From Linanthus parryae (taxonomy: Eukaryota > Streptophyta > Magnoliopsida > Ericales > Polemoniaceae): a stretch of 64,000 nt of DNA. Made by a program: the position numbers and the translations under genes. The notes beneath the pieces were generated by a model. That model made no database searches. It saw only the letters and a list, made by a program, of their open reading frames with translations, and had not been told where the DNA came from. Shown here one piece after another: positions 21,377 through 32,236 of this stretch (positions are counted from its first letter, which is position 1; every line of letters begins with the position of its first letter). The stretch is taken from contig JALGPY010000002.1 in NCBI GenBank assembly GCA_023055425.1, forward strand, positions 153,150,845-153,214,844, written 5' to 3'.

Positions 21377-23550
21377 AAATACCCCCACACATGCCATTTG
21401 CGCGTCCCGAGCAAAGTCTCATCTACTGCATTTAACTGTATATTAGCCGACAAGACACAAACGACTCTAACATGACTCAATACACAACTAATGCAGCAAG
21501 ATTATGCAAATGCAATTCTAGACTCGATCTTAAACACGGAAAATCTTTTAAAATCTTTCTTTTTTTAAGAAATCAGGCAATTTGAATACACATAGACTAG
21601 GTGCTCATAGAGTGATGAAAAAGTTAGACAAGAGGCGTGAATCGCAACTAAACTTGACAACAAGTGATTCCCCATAGTTAGTATAGAAAGCTTAACTTTA
21701 CTATAAAGAACAACCTACCTCTTCATGTGTGCTGATAAAATTAAGAGGCTAACCAAGGCTAAGCCACATTCACCGTCCGAGCTCCTATTCCGCTAATGGT
21801 CAAATGTGATGAGGCTTAGGGACAAAAATGATATAACTTGTATGAAGCAAAAAATCCTTGCGTCACATAAAGTCACCAAACCCCATATTTCACTCACCCT
21901 CACCATGATGATAGGAATCCACAACCCGAATCTCACCGACTCCGGCCCTCAATCCCCTCAAACCCCGGTACCATGTCAAATCCATGGCCATCAAAGCAAA
22001 TAATGTGCAAAACTCATCTTTGTCTTCAATCCGGAACTAAGAACTTTCACCACTCGATTTTCAATAAGCACAAATATATTTCTTTTTCTCCTTTTTTTTC
22101 TCTCTCTTTTTTTTTCTTTCATTTTTCTTTTTCTTTGTATTTTTTTTTTCTCTCACTCAAATATCAATACAATCAAATAAATATGACTGGTACTCCCTCA
22201 AGAATCAAAAAATGCCAACAAAACCGCAAACTTCGTAAAAGCATGTATGGGGGTGGAGTCATCATATCCACAATCTCTATGCCCGTAGTCAAATGTCGAC
22301 ACCCCCACACTAGAATGTAGTCAGGTCCCCCTCTCAAGTAGTCAAATAAGGTATGTCACGTGCCTAATCCAACCGAACCTCCTACACCAAGATGATAAAA
22401 ATCCGGTACCTAGCACATGCCACCTATTAAGTACAATCAAGCCCATTTTTGTGCGGATTAGACGTCACGCACTTAGGCTCTCCACTACTGTGTCCACGAT
22501 GTAATGACATGGAACACCGCCACACCTTAGTGTGCAACCCAACTCACTCACCCTCGTAGATATCCAATGAAGCATATGCGATCTGCAGAACTCACAAAAA
22601 TATGTAATGAAGCACTCCCTCAACTAACCCCCTCAACTACTACTCCCTCGTGACGCTCTAGGAAGGTAATTCTAAACGATATATGATGAAGGCCAAGAAT
22701 TGTCTCCCTAGGTCATAGAGGCTAACAATGAATCCAAGGATCAATTAGGATTTACTAGTGGTCCTACAAGGTAAGAGCTAAAAGCAGTGAGTGCTCCAAT
22801 ACACATCCTCGCACAGCTGTTCTGTGTGCCACTACGAGGCGGGCTGGCGACTACCTAAGACGGAAAACATGAACGTTCGGCTTGTTTAGCAAACACCAAG
22901 CTCAACTCTTTTAGAGAAAAACAACACACACTTTAGCTTTTCAAAATTCAATTTAGTTTAAAAATAGATAGGCATTCCCGTAATGAGATTCTCTCTATAC
23001 TTATTAGAGGGAACTAAAATTGTAAATTCTCGGTTAAAATTCACACCCTATGCCTAAAGTTTTCACATCTCACTAAATCAACCAAATCCAAGCTTCTCTC
23101 AATTGCCTTTTCTCAAAATTTTAAATTTTTTACATTTTTTTAATCTTTTTATAATAACCTAACGCTATATGCAAGGCTTAGACTCGAAAAAAAATTGACT
23201 CCACATAATCAACTGTGTTTGGTGGGTAGACTCAATTATGTAAAAGTGCAAACCAAATATGAATCTCTCCTACACAATACGACAGTGTAAGTAAAAACAT
23301 AACAAAACCACAATATTGACTCACAATACAATCTAAACACATCCTACATGTAACTGGCTATGCAAACACATTGGCTAGTAAATAGTTAAATCACCCCCAC
23401 ACTGAATGCTTCGTTGTCCTCAACGAATCTAAAGAGTATGCAAGAGAACTCAGCAATCAATGTGAAAGGCCAGTAGATGAGATGGAGCATGACACATACT
23501 AAATAAAAGAAACACATAATTCAGCAAAAGAGAAGATACTCACAACCACC

Positions 23551-23835
23551 TCAAGGGTGGGGACGAAATCGCGCCAAGCAGTCCCCAAGCACAGTAGTGG
23601 CGCCACCATGCTCCCAACGGTCAGTGTGTTCTCGCACACCGGGGTCGACTGCCTCCTCTGCTAAAATCCATGTCTCAAGAATCCCCAACTCGCCAATGCA
23701 AGTCCCTGTGAAGGTCATGTGTGCCATGGCACACCGGGGTCGATTATACCATAACATGCTCATGTCTGTCACTAGGAAAAAACCATCAGTCCCTATCTCT
23801 CTCTCATCTCTCCAAAATAAATAAACAAAACACAC
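23551..23835 (-). CDS. Family D small downstream ORF (94 codons; 73 in copies 4-8)
   Basis: Unrecognised frame between the stem-loop block and the first GTGTGGGGG motif, ending RPHP or RPHR in all eight copies (others at 29305-29021, 34720-34436, 40055-39834, 45470-45249, 50886-50665, 56303-56082, 61719-61498). Readable parts are CAMAHMTFTGTCIGELGILE and REHTDRWEHGGATTV. Its place corresponds to the C-terminal end of the accessory ORF in family A. The start differs between groups because the upstream part is not conserved in frame, so it may be a remnant rather than a gene. The antisense frame at the same place is also open, so coding strand is not secure. Confidence 0.3.
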   Translation of the reverse strand: MCFVYLFWRDEREIGTDGFFLVTDMSMLWYNRPRCAMAHMTFTGTCIGELGILETWILAEEAVDPGVREHTDRWEHGGATTVLGDCLARFRPHP

Positions 23836-23879
23836 GCAACTGTATTAAAAACTAACTCCCTAAATTAACGCAATAAATA

Positions 23880-23942
23880 GGTTGGGTTGCCTCCCAACAA
23901 GCGCCTTGTAATTTAAGGTCGACGACCCAACCCAGTTACCTC
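23880..23942 (-). promoter_or_regulatory. Conserved stem-loop block in family D (copy 1)
   Basis: Minus-sense GGTAACTGGGT, TTAAATTACAAGG and hairpin GTTGGG-AGGCAA-CCCAAC (23881-23898), matching 4455-4515 of family A. Copies 4-8 have a loop change (C to G on the plus strand) while the six-base stem stays paired. Confidence 0.6.
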
Positions 23943-24488
23943 ATACATGGGATTTTCTCTCCACTTTTTCTTCTTCCACCATCGCGTTTCCCTTTGTCTC
24001 TTCTCAAGTAAGCATTCATGAGATGCATATGGTGCAAAGAAATATAAGTTGTTAGCCGCCACATGCCTCAATCTACCTTTCCTCTTCTTCTTCTTCCAAT
24101 TCTTCAAAATTACAGTGGTCGAAGATTGGCCATTTGAATATAGCATCTCAAGTGGAACGGCTTCAACAAGAAGTTCTGACTTTCCTGCTTCCTTCCCCAG
24201 CTCTTGTCTCGGAATCACGGGTGGCAAGTCATGTATTGCGTAAAATTGGGGTCTTTTCTCTTCCTCGTGCGATTCGCCCAATTTTATGATATCCGAGGGA
24301 TATGGACTAGGCGGAGGAACTTCTAGATACATGTCCTTGCAAACATCTCCATGCAGTAATTCCTTAGCTTCACGACTTTGTTCCTCAAAGAAAATATCTT
24401 CAGTTGGCCATAAGCTTGCGATGTACACACTCTCCCATTCATGCCATGGATCTGGACTTATGCGAGGCACAAGTTGTATAGGCTTCAT
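23913..24488 (-). CDS. Family D 191-codon ORF, copy 1 (unknown function)
   Basis: I do not recognise this protein. It starts MKPIQLVPRISPDPWHEWES, with a Trp- and acid-rich N-terminal third, a Pro-rich stretch (EVPPPSPYP, around residues 55-63), a middle part rich in Glu/Leu, and a strongly basic C-terminal third (NWKKKKRKGRLRHV, then RWWKKKKW) that could bind nucleic acid or act as a nuclear localisation signal. No catalytic motif, membrane segment or zinc finger is visible. The ATG overlaps the TGA of the upstream acidic frame (ATGA). The last codons run into the conserved stem-loop block. This copy differs from the others at about a dozen residues (for example MYLEV, HDLPP, NPMYEVTGLGRRP). 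It lies where the end of the Gag-protease region would be in an Athila element, so it may be a remodelled fragment of it. Confidence 0.6.
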   Translation of the reverse strand: MKPIQLVPRISPDPWHEWESVYIASLWPTEDIFFEEQSREAKELLHGDVCKDMYLEVPPPSPYPSDIIKLGESHEEEKRPQFYAIHDLPPVIPRQELGKEAGKSELLVEAVPLEMLYSNGQSSTTVILKNWKKKKRKGRLRHVAANNLYFFAPYASHECLLEKRQRETRWWKKKKWRENPMYEVTGLGRRP

Positions 24489-24612
24489 AATATCATCCCA
24501 TCTGAGTCTGAATCTGAGTCTGAAGCGACCAGAGAATCTATTACTTCATGATGGATAGTATTATAAACATAGATCTCTGGGAGTTCTTCGTCTTCCTCTT
24601 CGCACTCCTCAA

Positions 24613-24885
24613 CTATGTGAGGAATGATGTTGATTGGCCCATTGTCATTGTCTGCATATGCACGAGAAAGTTAGAGAGTTGTTGTCCATGACGCATGACA
24701 GTTTCCTCCATCCTATCCAGCCCTTCCTCCATTCTGTCCCATTTTACTAGCATGAGCTTCAATATTTGTTTCATATGCTCATCTTCTTGATTCCAAGGAG
24801 GAGGAGTGTAAAAATATCCATAGGAGTAGTACGGTGAATAGCCTGAGTATTGCCCATGATAATTTTGCCCCCACATGATCACCAA
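24613..24885 (-). CDS. Family D 90-codon Gag-like coiled-coil ORF, copy 1
   Basis: First ORF after the PBS, about 110 bp into the internal region. Residues 1-32 are Tyr/Gly/Pro-rich (YSGYSPYYSYGYFYTPPPWN), like the linker behind the capsid part of Gag; residues 33-78 (ILKLMLVKWDRMEEGLDRME onwards) are a likely coiled coil. The order matches the end of Gag in family A (3181-3442), so this is probably a Gag remnant that has lost the capsid domain. It ends in TAG, and an overlapping acidic frame two bases away continues (DNDNGPINIIPHIVEECEEE to SDSDSDSDGMIL) up to the 191-codon ORF. Possible role in multimerisation; not proven. Confidence 0.55.
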   Translation of the reverse strand: MVIMWGQNYHGQYSGYSPYYSYGYFYTPPPWNQEDEHMKQILKLMLVKWDRMEEGLDRMEETVMRHGQQLSNFLVHMQTMTMGQSTSFLT

Positions 24886-25018
24886 GTTATCTGTAAAATA
24901 ATTTTCAATGGATCCGGTGAGATTAACAAATAAATAAATAAAGACAGAAAGATAAAATCCCTAAAGTTAATAATCCTTATCAATTCAACCGAAGTCCCCG
25001 GCAACGGCGCCAAAAACT

Positions 25019-26821
25019 TGACACGATCTAACCACAAGTGTATGGCCGTCGTGTGTAGTAATATCCGAAAATCCGGGTTTATCGAACCCAAAGGACTTGT
25101 CGTGAACTAATTAGTATGGTTAACTTTATGTGGGCTAGAAGTTGAGAGAGTTTTCTAAACTAAATAATTGAAAAGACAAAACAAAAATTTAAATATTGAG
25201 ATTGAATAGGGGAGAAACCACTAGGACACCTCGTTTGGGGGATTGCTAGGATTTTTTTGTTGACGACGTTCTATGATTTGTGAAACACAGACAAAATTCA
25301 CTTTGCTAATTGAGCAATACTAACTCACCAAGTGAGCATCCTATGCCTAAGTTAGATTAAAACCGAGTTACCATGTTTTAATTATCCCTAAACATGCATT
25401 AACGATGAATTCTACTCTAACGATCCCATTCGACGTAGCCGAGTTACTAAGCCTATGAACGAATGATTGTTTGATTTTCCAGTTTAACAATTACCGAGTT
25501 ACCAAATAACTGAAAACATAATTGAAAAATAAGTTCTAGCTAACAATACGTCTCCAATTAACTAGATAGGATGAAGATCACAAAACAATCATAGAAAACG
25601 TAAAATCATCAATTAGGTTTATCAAAACATGAATCTCAATTCATAAAACGCATAATCAATTCGAAAAAACCTAACCACAAACTCGGGTCCTGATTACGAA
25701 GTTTAGCTATGCATATTCATGATCACAAATACAAGAGTTTGTGCGATCATGATCAAAAACAAAGAAAAGAAGGAGAAAAGACATCAAACAAGGTTTCCCA
25801 AGCTCCACGATGTGATCCAAGCTCCCAGTTGATGTCCCGTCCTTCAATAATGCGTCTCTCTTATGAAAATATGACCTAATATGTCTAAAATACGTTCCCT
25901 AAGAGTCCTGGGTCAATTAGGAAAGTTTTAAGCATCGTTTCCTTAATTTTGGCCGCCTCTGCAGAGTGTGTTCGTACGAAGACTTTTCTCTTTGTAGGAA
26001 GAGTCTTCGTACGAAGACTTTTTCTCTTTGTAGGAAGGTCTTCCCAGATAGATACTGCAAGCTGTTTTAGGAAGACATTTTCAGCAACTCAAAATTTGGC
26101 TAAGTATAATCTCTTCGTACGAAGACAAATCTCTTCGTACGAAGAGAAGTCTGGGTCACCCAAAAACATCCTTTTTCGACTAATTTCCTATTCCTTGCCC
26201 GCGCCTTTGCTTCCTTAAGTATCTCCTCGACCTCGAGACTCATTTTATGCTATAAAACATTCCCAAATTCCGGGGAACCCTTCATTCATCAATTTAGCTC
26301 CTCGAAAGGCGTGTTTGGCATTTCCAGATGCTTTTGGCCGCGTATTATCTCTTTGAGCATCCTTTTTGACATAACTTTTTCGTCCGGACTCCGATAAATG
26401 TGATTTATGCACCTTTGGATTCCTTTTGAAATGTAGACTTCATCCATGTAGATAAATTACCGTTTCCGGACCATTTTCTCGTTTTTCTCAATTATTGCCC
26501 AATATTTGGTGAAAACATCCAAAACGCGCCAAATTCGTCTTTTCTTCTATTCCGAAGCTCGTTTCTTCTCTCCACTTGATTCCCGCATACGTAATTACTG
26601 TCAAACAACAACACAAACACTACCGCGAAGATCAAATGTGATAAATTATCAAAATCATACTCAAAACCATTAAGCAACGCCCGGATTGTGCATTAAAGCT
26701 CAAAAACATCCAAAAGTGCATTTTCTTCTCAAATTAGCCCAAAATCCATCACTTTGCACCGAAACTCACACAAATAACAATGTGAAACATAGGTAGGATA
26801 AATCTTACTAAGGAGTTATCA
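25019..26821 (-). mobile_element. Family D LTR 2
   Basis: 1803 bp. Closest to LTR 1 (same CTTTGTAGGAAG variants), with four TTCGTACGAA sites (about 25972-26145). It lacks a GAGTTACC copy near 25330 present in the others. The terminal hairpin has one mismatch (GATAAATC). Confidence 0.9.
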
Positions 26822-29382
26822 AATACCCCCACACTTGCCATATGCGCGTCCCGAGCAAAGTTTCATCTACTGCATTTAACTGTATATTACCCGACAAGAC
26901 ACAAACGACTCTAACATGACTCAAGACACTACTAATGCAGCAAGATTATGCAAATGCAATTCTAGACTCGATCTTAAACACGGAAAAGCTTTTAAAATCT
27001 TTCTTTTTTTTTGCGAAATCAGGCAATTTCAATACACATAGACTAGGTGCTCATGGAGTGATGAAAAAGTTAGACAAGAGGCGTGAATCGCAACTAAACT
27101 CGACAACAAGTGATTCCCCATAGTTAGTATAGAAAGATTAACTTTACTATAAAGAACAACCTACCTCTTCATGTGTGCTGATAAAATTAAGAGGCTAACC
27201 AAGGCTAAGCCACATTCACCGTCCGAGCTCCTATTCCGCAAATGGTCAAATGTGATGAGGCTTAGGGACAAAAATGATATAACTTGTATGAAGCAAAAAA
27301 TCCTAAAGCGTCACATAACGTCACCAAACCCCATATTTCACTCACCCTCACCATGATGATAGGAATCCACAACCCGAATCTCACCGACTCCGGCCCTCAA
27401 TCCCCTCAAACCCCGGTACCATGTCAATTCCGTGGCCATCAAAGCAAATAATGTGCAAAACTCATCTTTGTCTTCAATTCGGAACTAAGAACTTTCACCA
27501 CTCGATTTTCAATAAGCACAAATATATTTCTTTCTCTCCTTTTTTTTCTCTCTTTTTTTTTTCTTTCATTTTTCTATTTCTTTGTCTTTTTTTTTTGTTT
27601 TTTTTTCTCTCAATCAAATATCAATACAATCAAATAAATATGAGTGGTACTCCTTCAAGAATCAAAAAATGCCAACAAAACCGCAAACTTCGTAAAAGCA
27701 TGTATGGGGGTGGAGTCATCATATCCACAATCTCTATGTCCGTATTCAAATGTCGACACCCCCACACTAGAATGTAGTCAGGTCCCCCTCTCAAGTAGTC
27801 AAATAAGGTATGTCACGTGCCTAATCCAACCGAACCTCCTACACCAAGATGATAAAAATCCGGTACCTAGCACATGCCACCTATTAAGTACAATCAAGCC
27901 CATTTTTGTGCGGATTAGACGTCACGCACTTAGGCTCTCCACTACTGTGTCCACGATGTAATGACATGGAACACCGCCACACCTTAGTGTGCAGCCCAAC
28001 TCACTCACCCTCGCATCCCCTCGTAGATATCCAATGAAGCATATGCGATGTGCAGAACTCACAAAAATATGTAATGAAGCACTCCCTCAACTAACCCCCT
28101 CAACTACTACTCCCTCGTGACGCTCTAGGAAGGTAATTCTAAACGATACATGATGAAGGCCATGAATCGTCTCCCTAGGTCATAGAGGCTAACAATGAAT
28201 CCAAGGATCAATTAGGATTTACTAGTGGTCCTACAAGGTAAGAGCTAAAAGCACTGAGTGCTCTAATACACATCCTCGCACAGCTGTTCTGTGTGCCACT
28301 ACGAGGCGGACTGGCGACTACCTAAGACGGAAAACATGAACGTTTGGCTTGTTTAGCAAACACCAAGCTCAACTATTTTAGAGAAAAACAACACACACTT
28401 TAGCTTTTCAAAATTCAATTTAGTTTAAAAATAGATAGGCATTCCCGTAATGAGATTCTCTCTATACTTATTAGAGGGAACTAAAATTGTAAATTCTCGG
28501 TTAAAATTCACACCCTATGCCTAAAGATTTCACATCTCACTAAATCAACCAAATCCAAGCTTCTCTCAATTGCCTTTTCTCAAAATTTTCAATTTTTTAC
28601 ATTTTTTTTATCTTTTTATAATATCCTAACGCTATATGCAAGGCTTAGACTCGAAAAAAAAAATTGACTCCACATAATTAACTGTGTTTGGTAGGGAGAC
28701 TCAATTATGTAAAAGTGAAAACCAAATATCAATCTCTCCTACACAATACGACAGTGTAAGTAAAAACATAACAAAACCACAATATTGACTCACAATACAA
28801 TCTAAACACATCCTACATGTAACTGGCTATGCAAACACATTGGCTAGTAAATAGTTAAATCACCCCCCACACTGAATGCTTCGTTGTCCTCAACGAATCC
28901 AAAGATTATGCACGAGAACTCAGCAATCAATGTGAAATGCCAGTAGATGAGATGGAGCATGACATATACTAAATAAAAGAAACACATAATTCAGCAAAAG
29001 AGAAGATACTCACAACCACCTCAACGGTGGGGACGAAATCGCGCCAAGCAGTCCCCAAGCACAGTAGTGTCGCCACCATGCTCCCAACGGTCAGTGTGTT
29101 CTCGCACACCGGGGTCGACTGCCTCCTCTGCTAAAATCCATGTCTCAAGAATCCCCAACTTGCCAATGCAAGTCCCTGTGAAGGTCATGTGTGCCATGGC
29201 ACACCGGGGTCGATTATACCATAACCTGCTCCTGTCTGTCACTAGGAAAACACCATTAGTCCATATCTCACTCTCATCTCTCCAAAATAAATAATCAAAA
29301 CGCACGCAACTGTATTACAAACTAACTCCCTAAATTAACACAATAAATAGGTTGGGTTGCCTCCCAACAAGCGCCTTGTAAT

Positions 29383-29958
29383 TTAAGGTCGACGACCAGA
29401 CCCAGTTACCTCAGACATGAGATTTTCTCTCCACTTTTTCTTCTTCCACCATCGCTTTTCCCTTTGTCTCTTCTCAAGTAAGCATTCATGAGATGCATAT
29501 GGTGCAAAGAAATATAAGTTGTTAGCCGCCACATGCCTCACTCTACCTTTCCACTCCTTCTTCTTCCAATTATTCAAAATTACAGTGGTCGAAGATTGGC
29601 CATTTGAATATAGCATCTCAAGTGGAACGACTTCAACAATAAGTTCTGACTTTCCTGCTTCCTTCCCCAGCTCTTGTCTCGGAATCACGGGTGGAAAGTC
29701 ATGTATTATGTAAAATTGGGGTCTTTTCTCTTCCTCGTGCGATTCGCCCAATTTTATGATATCCAAGGGATATGGACTAGGCGGAGGAACTTCTTGATAC
29801 ATGTCCTTGCAAACATCTCCATGCAGTAATTCCTTAGCTTCACGACTTTGTTCCTCAAAGAAAATATCTTCAGTGGGCCATAAGCTTGCGATGTACACAC
29901 TCTCCCATTCATGCCATGGATCTGGACTTATGCGAGGCACAAGTTGTATAGGCTTCAT
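29383..29958 (-). CDS. Family D 191-codon ORF, copy 2
   Basis: Full length. Typical variants: MYQEV, PYPLD, FYIIHDF, SELIVEVV, WKKKEWKGRV, ENLMSEVTGSGRRP. Open although the two upstream frames in the same unit carry stops. Confidence 0.6.
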   Translation of the reverse strand: MKPIQLVPRISPDPWHEWESVYIASLWPTEDIFFEEQSREAKELLHGDVCKDMYQEVPPPSPYPLDIIKLGESHEEEKRPQFYIIHDFPPVIPRQELGKEAGKSELIVEVVPLEMLYSNGQSSTTVILNNWKKKEWKGRVRHVAANNLYFFAPYASHECLLEKRQREKRWWKKKKWRENLMSEVTGSGRRP

Positions 29959-30082
29959 AGTATCATCCCATCTGAGTCTGAATCTTAGTCTGAAGCGACC
30001 CGAGAATCTATTACTTCATGATGGACAGTATTATAAACATAGATCTCTGGGAGTTCTTCGTCTTCCTCTTCGCACTCCTCAA

Positions 30083-30355
30083 CTATGTGAGGAATGATGT
30101 TGATTGGCCCATTGTCATTGTCTGCATATGCACGAGAAAGTTAGAGAGTTGTTGTCCATGACGCATGACAGTTTCCTCCATCCTATCCAGCCCTTCCTCC
30201 ATTCTGTCCCTTTTTACTAGCATGAGCTTCAATATTTCTTTCATATGTTCATGTTCTTGATTCCAAGGAGGAGGAGTGTAAAAATATCCATAGGAGTAGT
30301 ACGGTGAGTAGCCTGAATATTGCCCATGATAATTTTGCCCTCACATGATCACCAA
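30083..30355 (-). pseudogene. Family D 90-codon ORF, copy 2, nonsense mutation
   Basis: The fifth codon, TGG (Trp) in intact copies, is TGA here (30341-30343). The rest of the frame is open. The acidic frame downstream also has a TAA in the SDSDSD tract. Confidence 0.6.
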
Positions 30356-30456
30356 GTTATCTGTAAAATAATTTTCAATGGATCCGTTGAGATTAACAAA
30401 TAAATAAATAATCCTTATCAATTCAACCGAAGTCCCCGGCAACGGCGCCAAAAAAT

Positions 30457-32236
30457 TGACACGATCTAACCACAAGTGTATGGCCGTCGTGTGTAGTAAT
30501 ATCCGAAAATCCGGGTTTATCGAACCCAAAGGACTTGTCGTGAACTAATTAGTATGGTTAACTTTATGTGGGCTAGAAGTTGAGACAGTTTTCTAAACTA
30601 AATAATTAAAAAGACAAAACAAAAATTTAAATATTGAGATTGAATAGGGGAGAAACAACTAGGACACTTCGTTTGGGGGATTGCTGGGATTTTTTTGTTG
30701 ATGACGTTCTATGATTTGTGAAACACAGACAAAATTCACTTTGCTAATCGAGCAATACTAACTCACCGAGTTACCAAGTGAGCATCCTATGCCTAAGTTA
30801 GATTAAAACCGAGTTACCAAATTCTAATTATCCCTAAACATGCATTAACGATGATATCTACTCTAACGATCCCATTCGACGTAGCCGAGTTACCAAGCCT
30901 ATGAACGAATGATTGTTTGATTTTCTAGTTTAACAATTACCGAGTTACCAAATAATTGAAAACATAATTGAAAACAAAGTTCTAGCTAACAAGACGTCTC
31001 CAATTAACTAGATAGGATGAAGATCACAAAACAATCATAGCAAACGTAAAATCATCAATTAGGTTTATCAAAACTTGAATCTCAATTCATAAAACGCATA
31101 ATCAATTCGAAAAAACCTAACCACAAACTCGGGTCCTGATTACGAAGTTTAGCTATGCATATTCATGATCACAAATACAAGCGTTTGTGTGATCATGATC
31201 AAAAACAAAGAAAAGAAGGAGAAAAGAGATCAAACAAGGTTTCCCAAGCTCCACGATGTGATCCAAGCTCCCAGTTGATGCCCCGTCCTTTAATAATGCG
31301 TCTCTCTTCTGAAAATATGACCTAATATGTCTAAAATACATTCCCTAAGAGTCCCGGGTCAATTAGGAAAGTTTTGAGCATCGTTTCCTTAATTTTGGCC
31401 GCCACTGCACAGTGTCTTCGTACTCTTCGTAGGAAGAGTCTTCGTACGAAGACTTTTTCTCTTCGTAGGAAGGTCTTCCCAGATATATACTGCAAGCTGT
31501 TTTAGGAAGACATTTTCAACAACTCAAAATTTGGCTAAGTATAATCTCTTCGTACGAAGAGAAGTCTGGGTCACCCAAAAATATCCTTTTTCGACTAATT
31601 TCCGATTCCTTGCCTGCGCCTTTGCTTCCTTAAGTATCTCCTCGACCTCGAGACTCATTTTATGCTATAAAACATTCCCAAATTCCGGGGAACCCTTCAT
31701 TCATCAATTTAGCTCCTCGAAAGGCGTGTTTGGCATTTCCAGATGCTTTTGGCCGCGTATTATCTCTTTGAGCATCCTTTTTGACATAACTTATTCGTCC
31801 GGACTTCGATAAATGTGATTTTTGCACCTTTGGATTCCTTTTGCAATGTATACTTCATCCATGTAGATAAATTACCGTTTCCGGACCATTTTCTCGTTTT
31901 TCTCAATTATTGCCCAATATTTGGCGAAAACATCCAAAACGCGCCAAATTCGTCTTTTCTTCTATTCCGAAGCTCGTTTCTTCTCTCTACTTGATTCCCG
32001 CATACGTAATTCCTGTCAAACAACAACACGAACACTACCGCGAAGATCAAATGTGATAAATTATAAAAATCATACTCAAAACCATTAAGAAACGCCCGGA
32101 TTGTGCATTAAAGCTCAAAAACATCCAAAAGTGCATTTTCTTCTCAAATTAGCCCAAAATCCATCACTTTGCACCGAAACTCACACAAATAACAATGTGA
32201 AACATGCGTAGGATAACTCTTACTAAGGAGTTATCA
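30457..32236 (-). mobile_element. Family D LTR 3
   Basis: 1780 bp, nearly identical to LTR 4. The palindrome cluster is reduced: the first site reads TTCGTACTCTTCG and one of the distal pair is lost, which accounts for most of the shorter length. Confidence 0.9.

Larger units (their letters stand above)
19591..21377 (-). mobile_element. Family D LTR 1 (left edge of the array)
   Basis: 1787 bp, TGACACGATC...GGAGTTATCA on the plus strand (minus sense TGATAACTCC...GATCGTGTCA). Its right end abuts a PPT (GTGTGGGGG on the minus strand). It contains the hairpin 21353-21376, a TTCGTACGAA palindrome cluster (20539-20691, the fourth site decayed), and a block AATTCCTGTCAAAC...GATCAAATATGA (about 21150-21196) shared with family B. 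It lacks the second GAGTTACC motif near 20080 that other copies have. Confidence 0.9.
21378..25018 (-). mobile_element. Family D internal region 1
   Basis: 3641 bp. PBS at 24996-25012, an exact tRNA-Asp 3' end on the plus strand. Minus-sense order: leader, 90-codon ORF, acidic frame (24660-24487), 191-codon ORF, stem-loop block (23880-23942), small ORF (23835-23551), then about 2.1 kb of non-coding 3' sequence with GTGTGGGGG motifs at 23402-23393, 22310-22301 and 21390-21381 (the PPT). A C/T-rich tract lies at about 22083-22155. Most diverged copy of the array. Confidence 0.9.
26822..30456 (-). mobile_element. Family D internal region 2
   Basis: 3635 bp, PBS 30434-30450. Almost identical to internal region 3. 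Shared private features: six instead of five C in the first PPT-like motif (about 28862), a 29-bp loss in the leader near 30408, a stop in the 90-codon ORF and a stop in the acidic frame. Small ORF at 29305-29021. Confidence 0.9.

Noticed and set aside
24286..24558. Plus-strand frames opposite the 191-codon ORF (here and at equivalent places in other units)
   Set aside because: They mirror the minus-strand coding sequence, vary in start between copies and run against the orientation set by PBS and PPT.
24996..25012. Match to tRNA-Asp as a tRNA gene
   Set aside because: Only the last 17 bases including encoded CCA match, at the exact place of a PBS next to an LTR; no D-loop, anticodon or T-loop sequence surrounds it. 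The same applies to all other PBS sites.
24879..25091. 70-codon minus-strand ORF crossing LTR, PBS and leader in D units
   Set aside because: Overlaps the LTR end and PBS, is changed by the leader deletion in units 2-3, and its content is dictated by the PBS sequence; best explained as chance.
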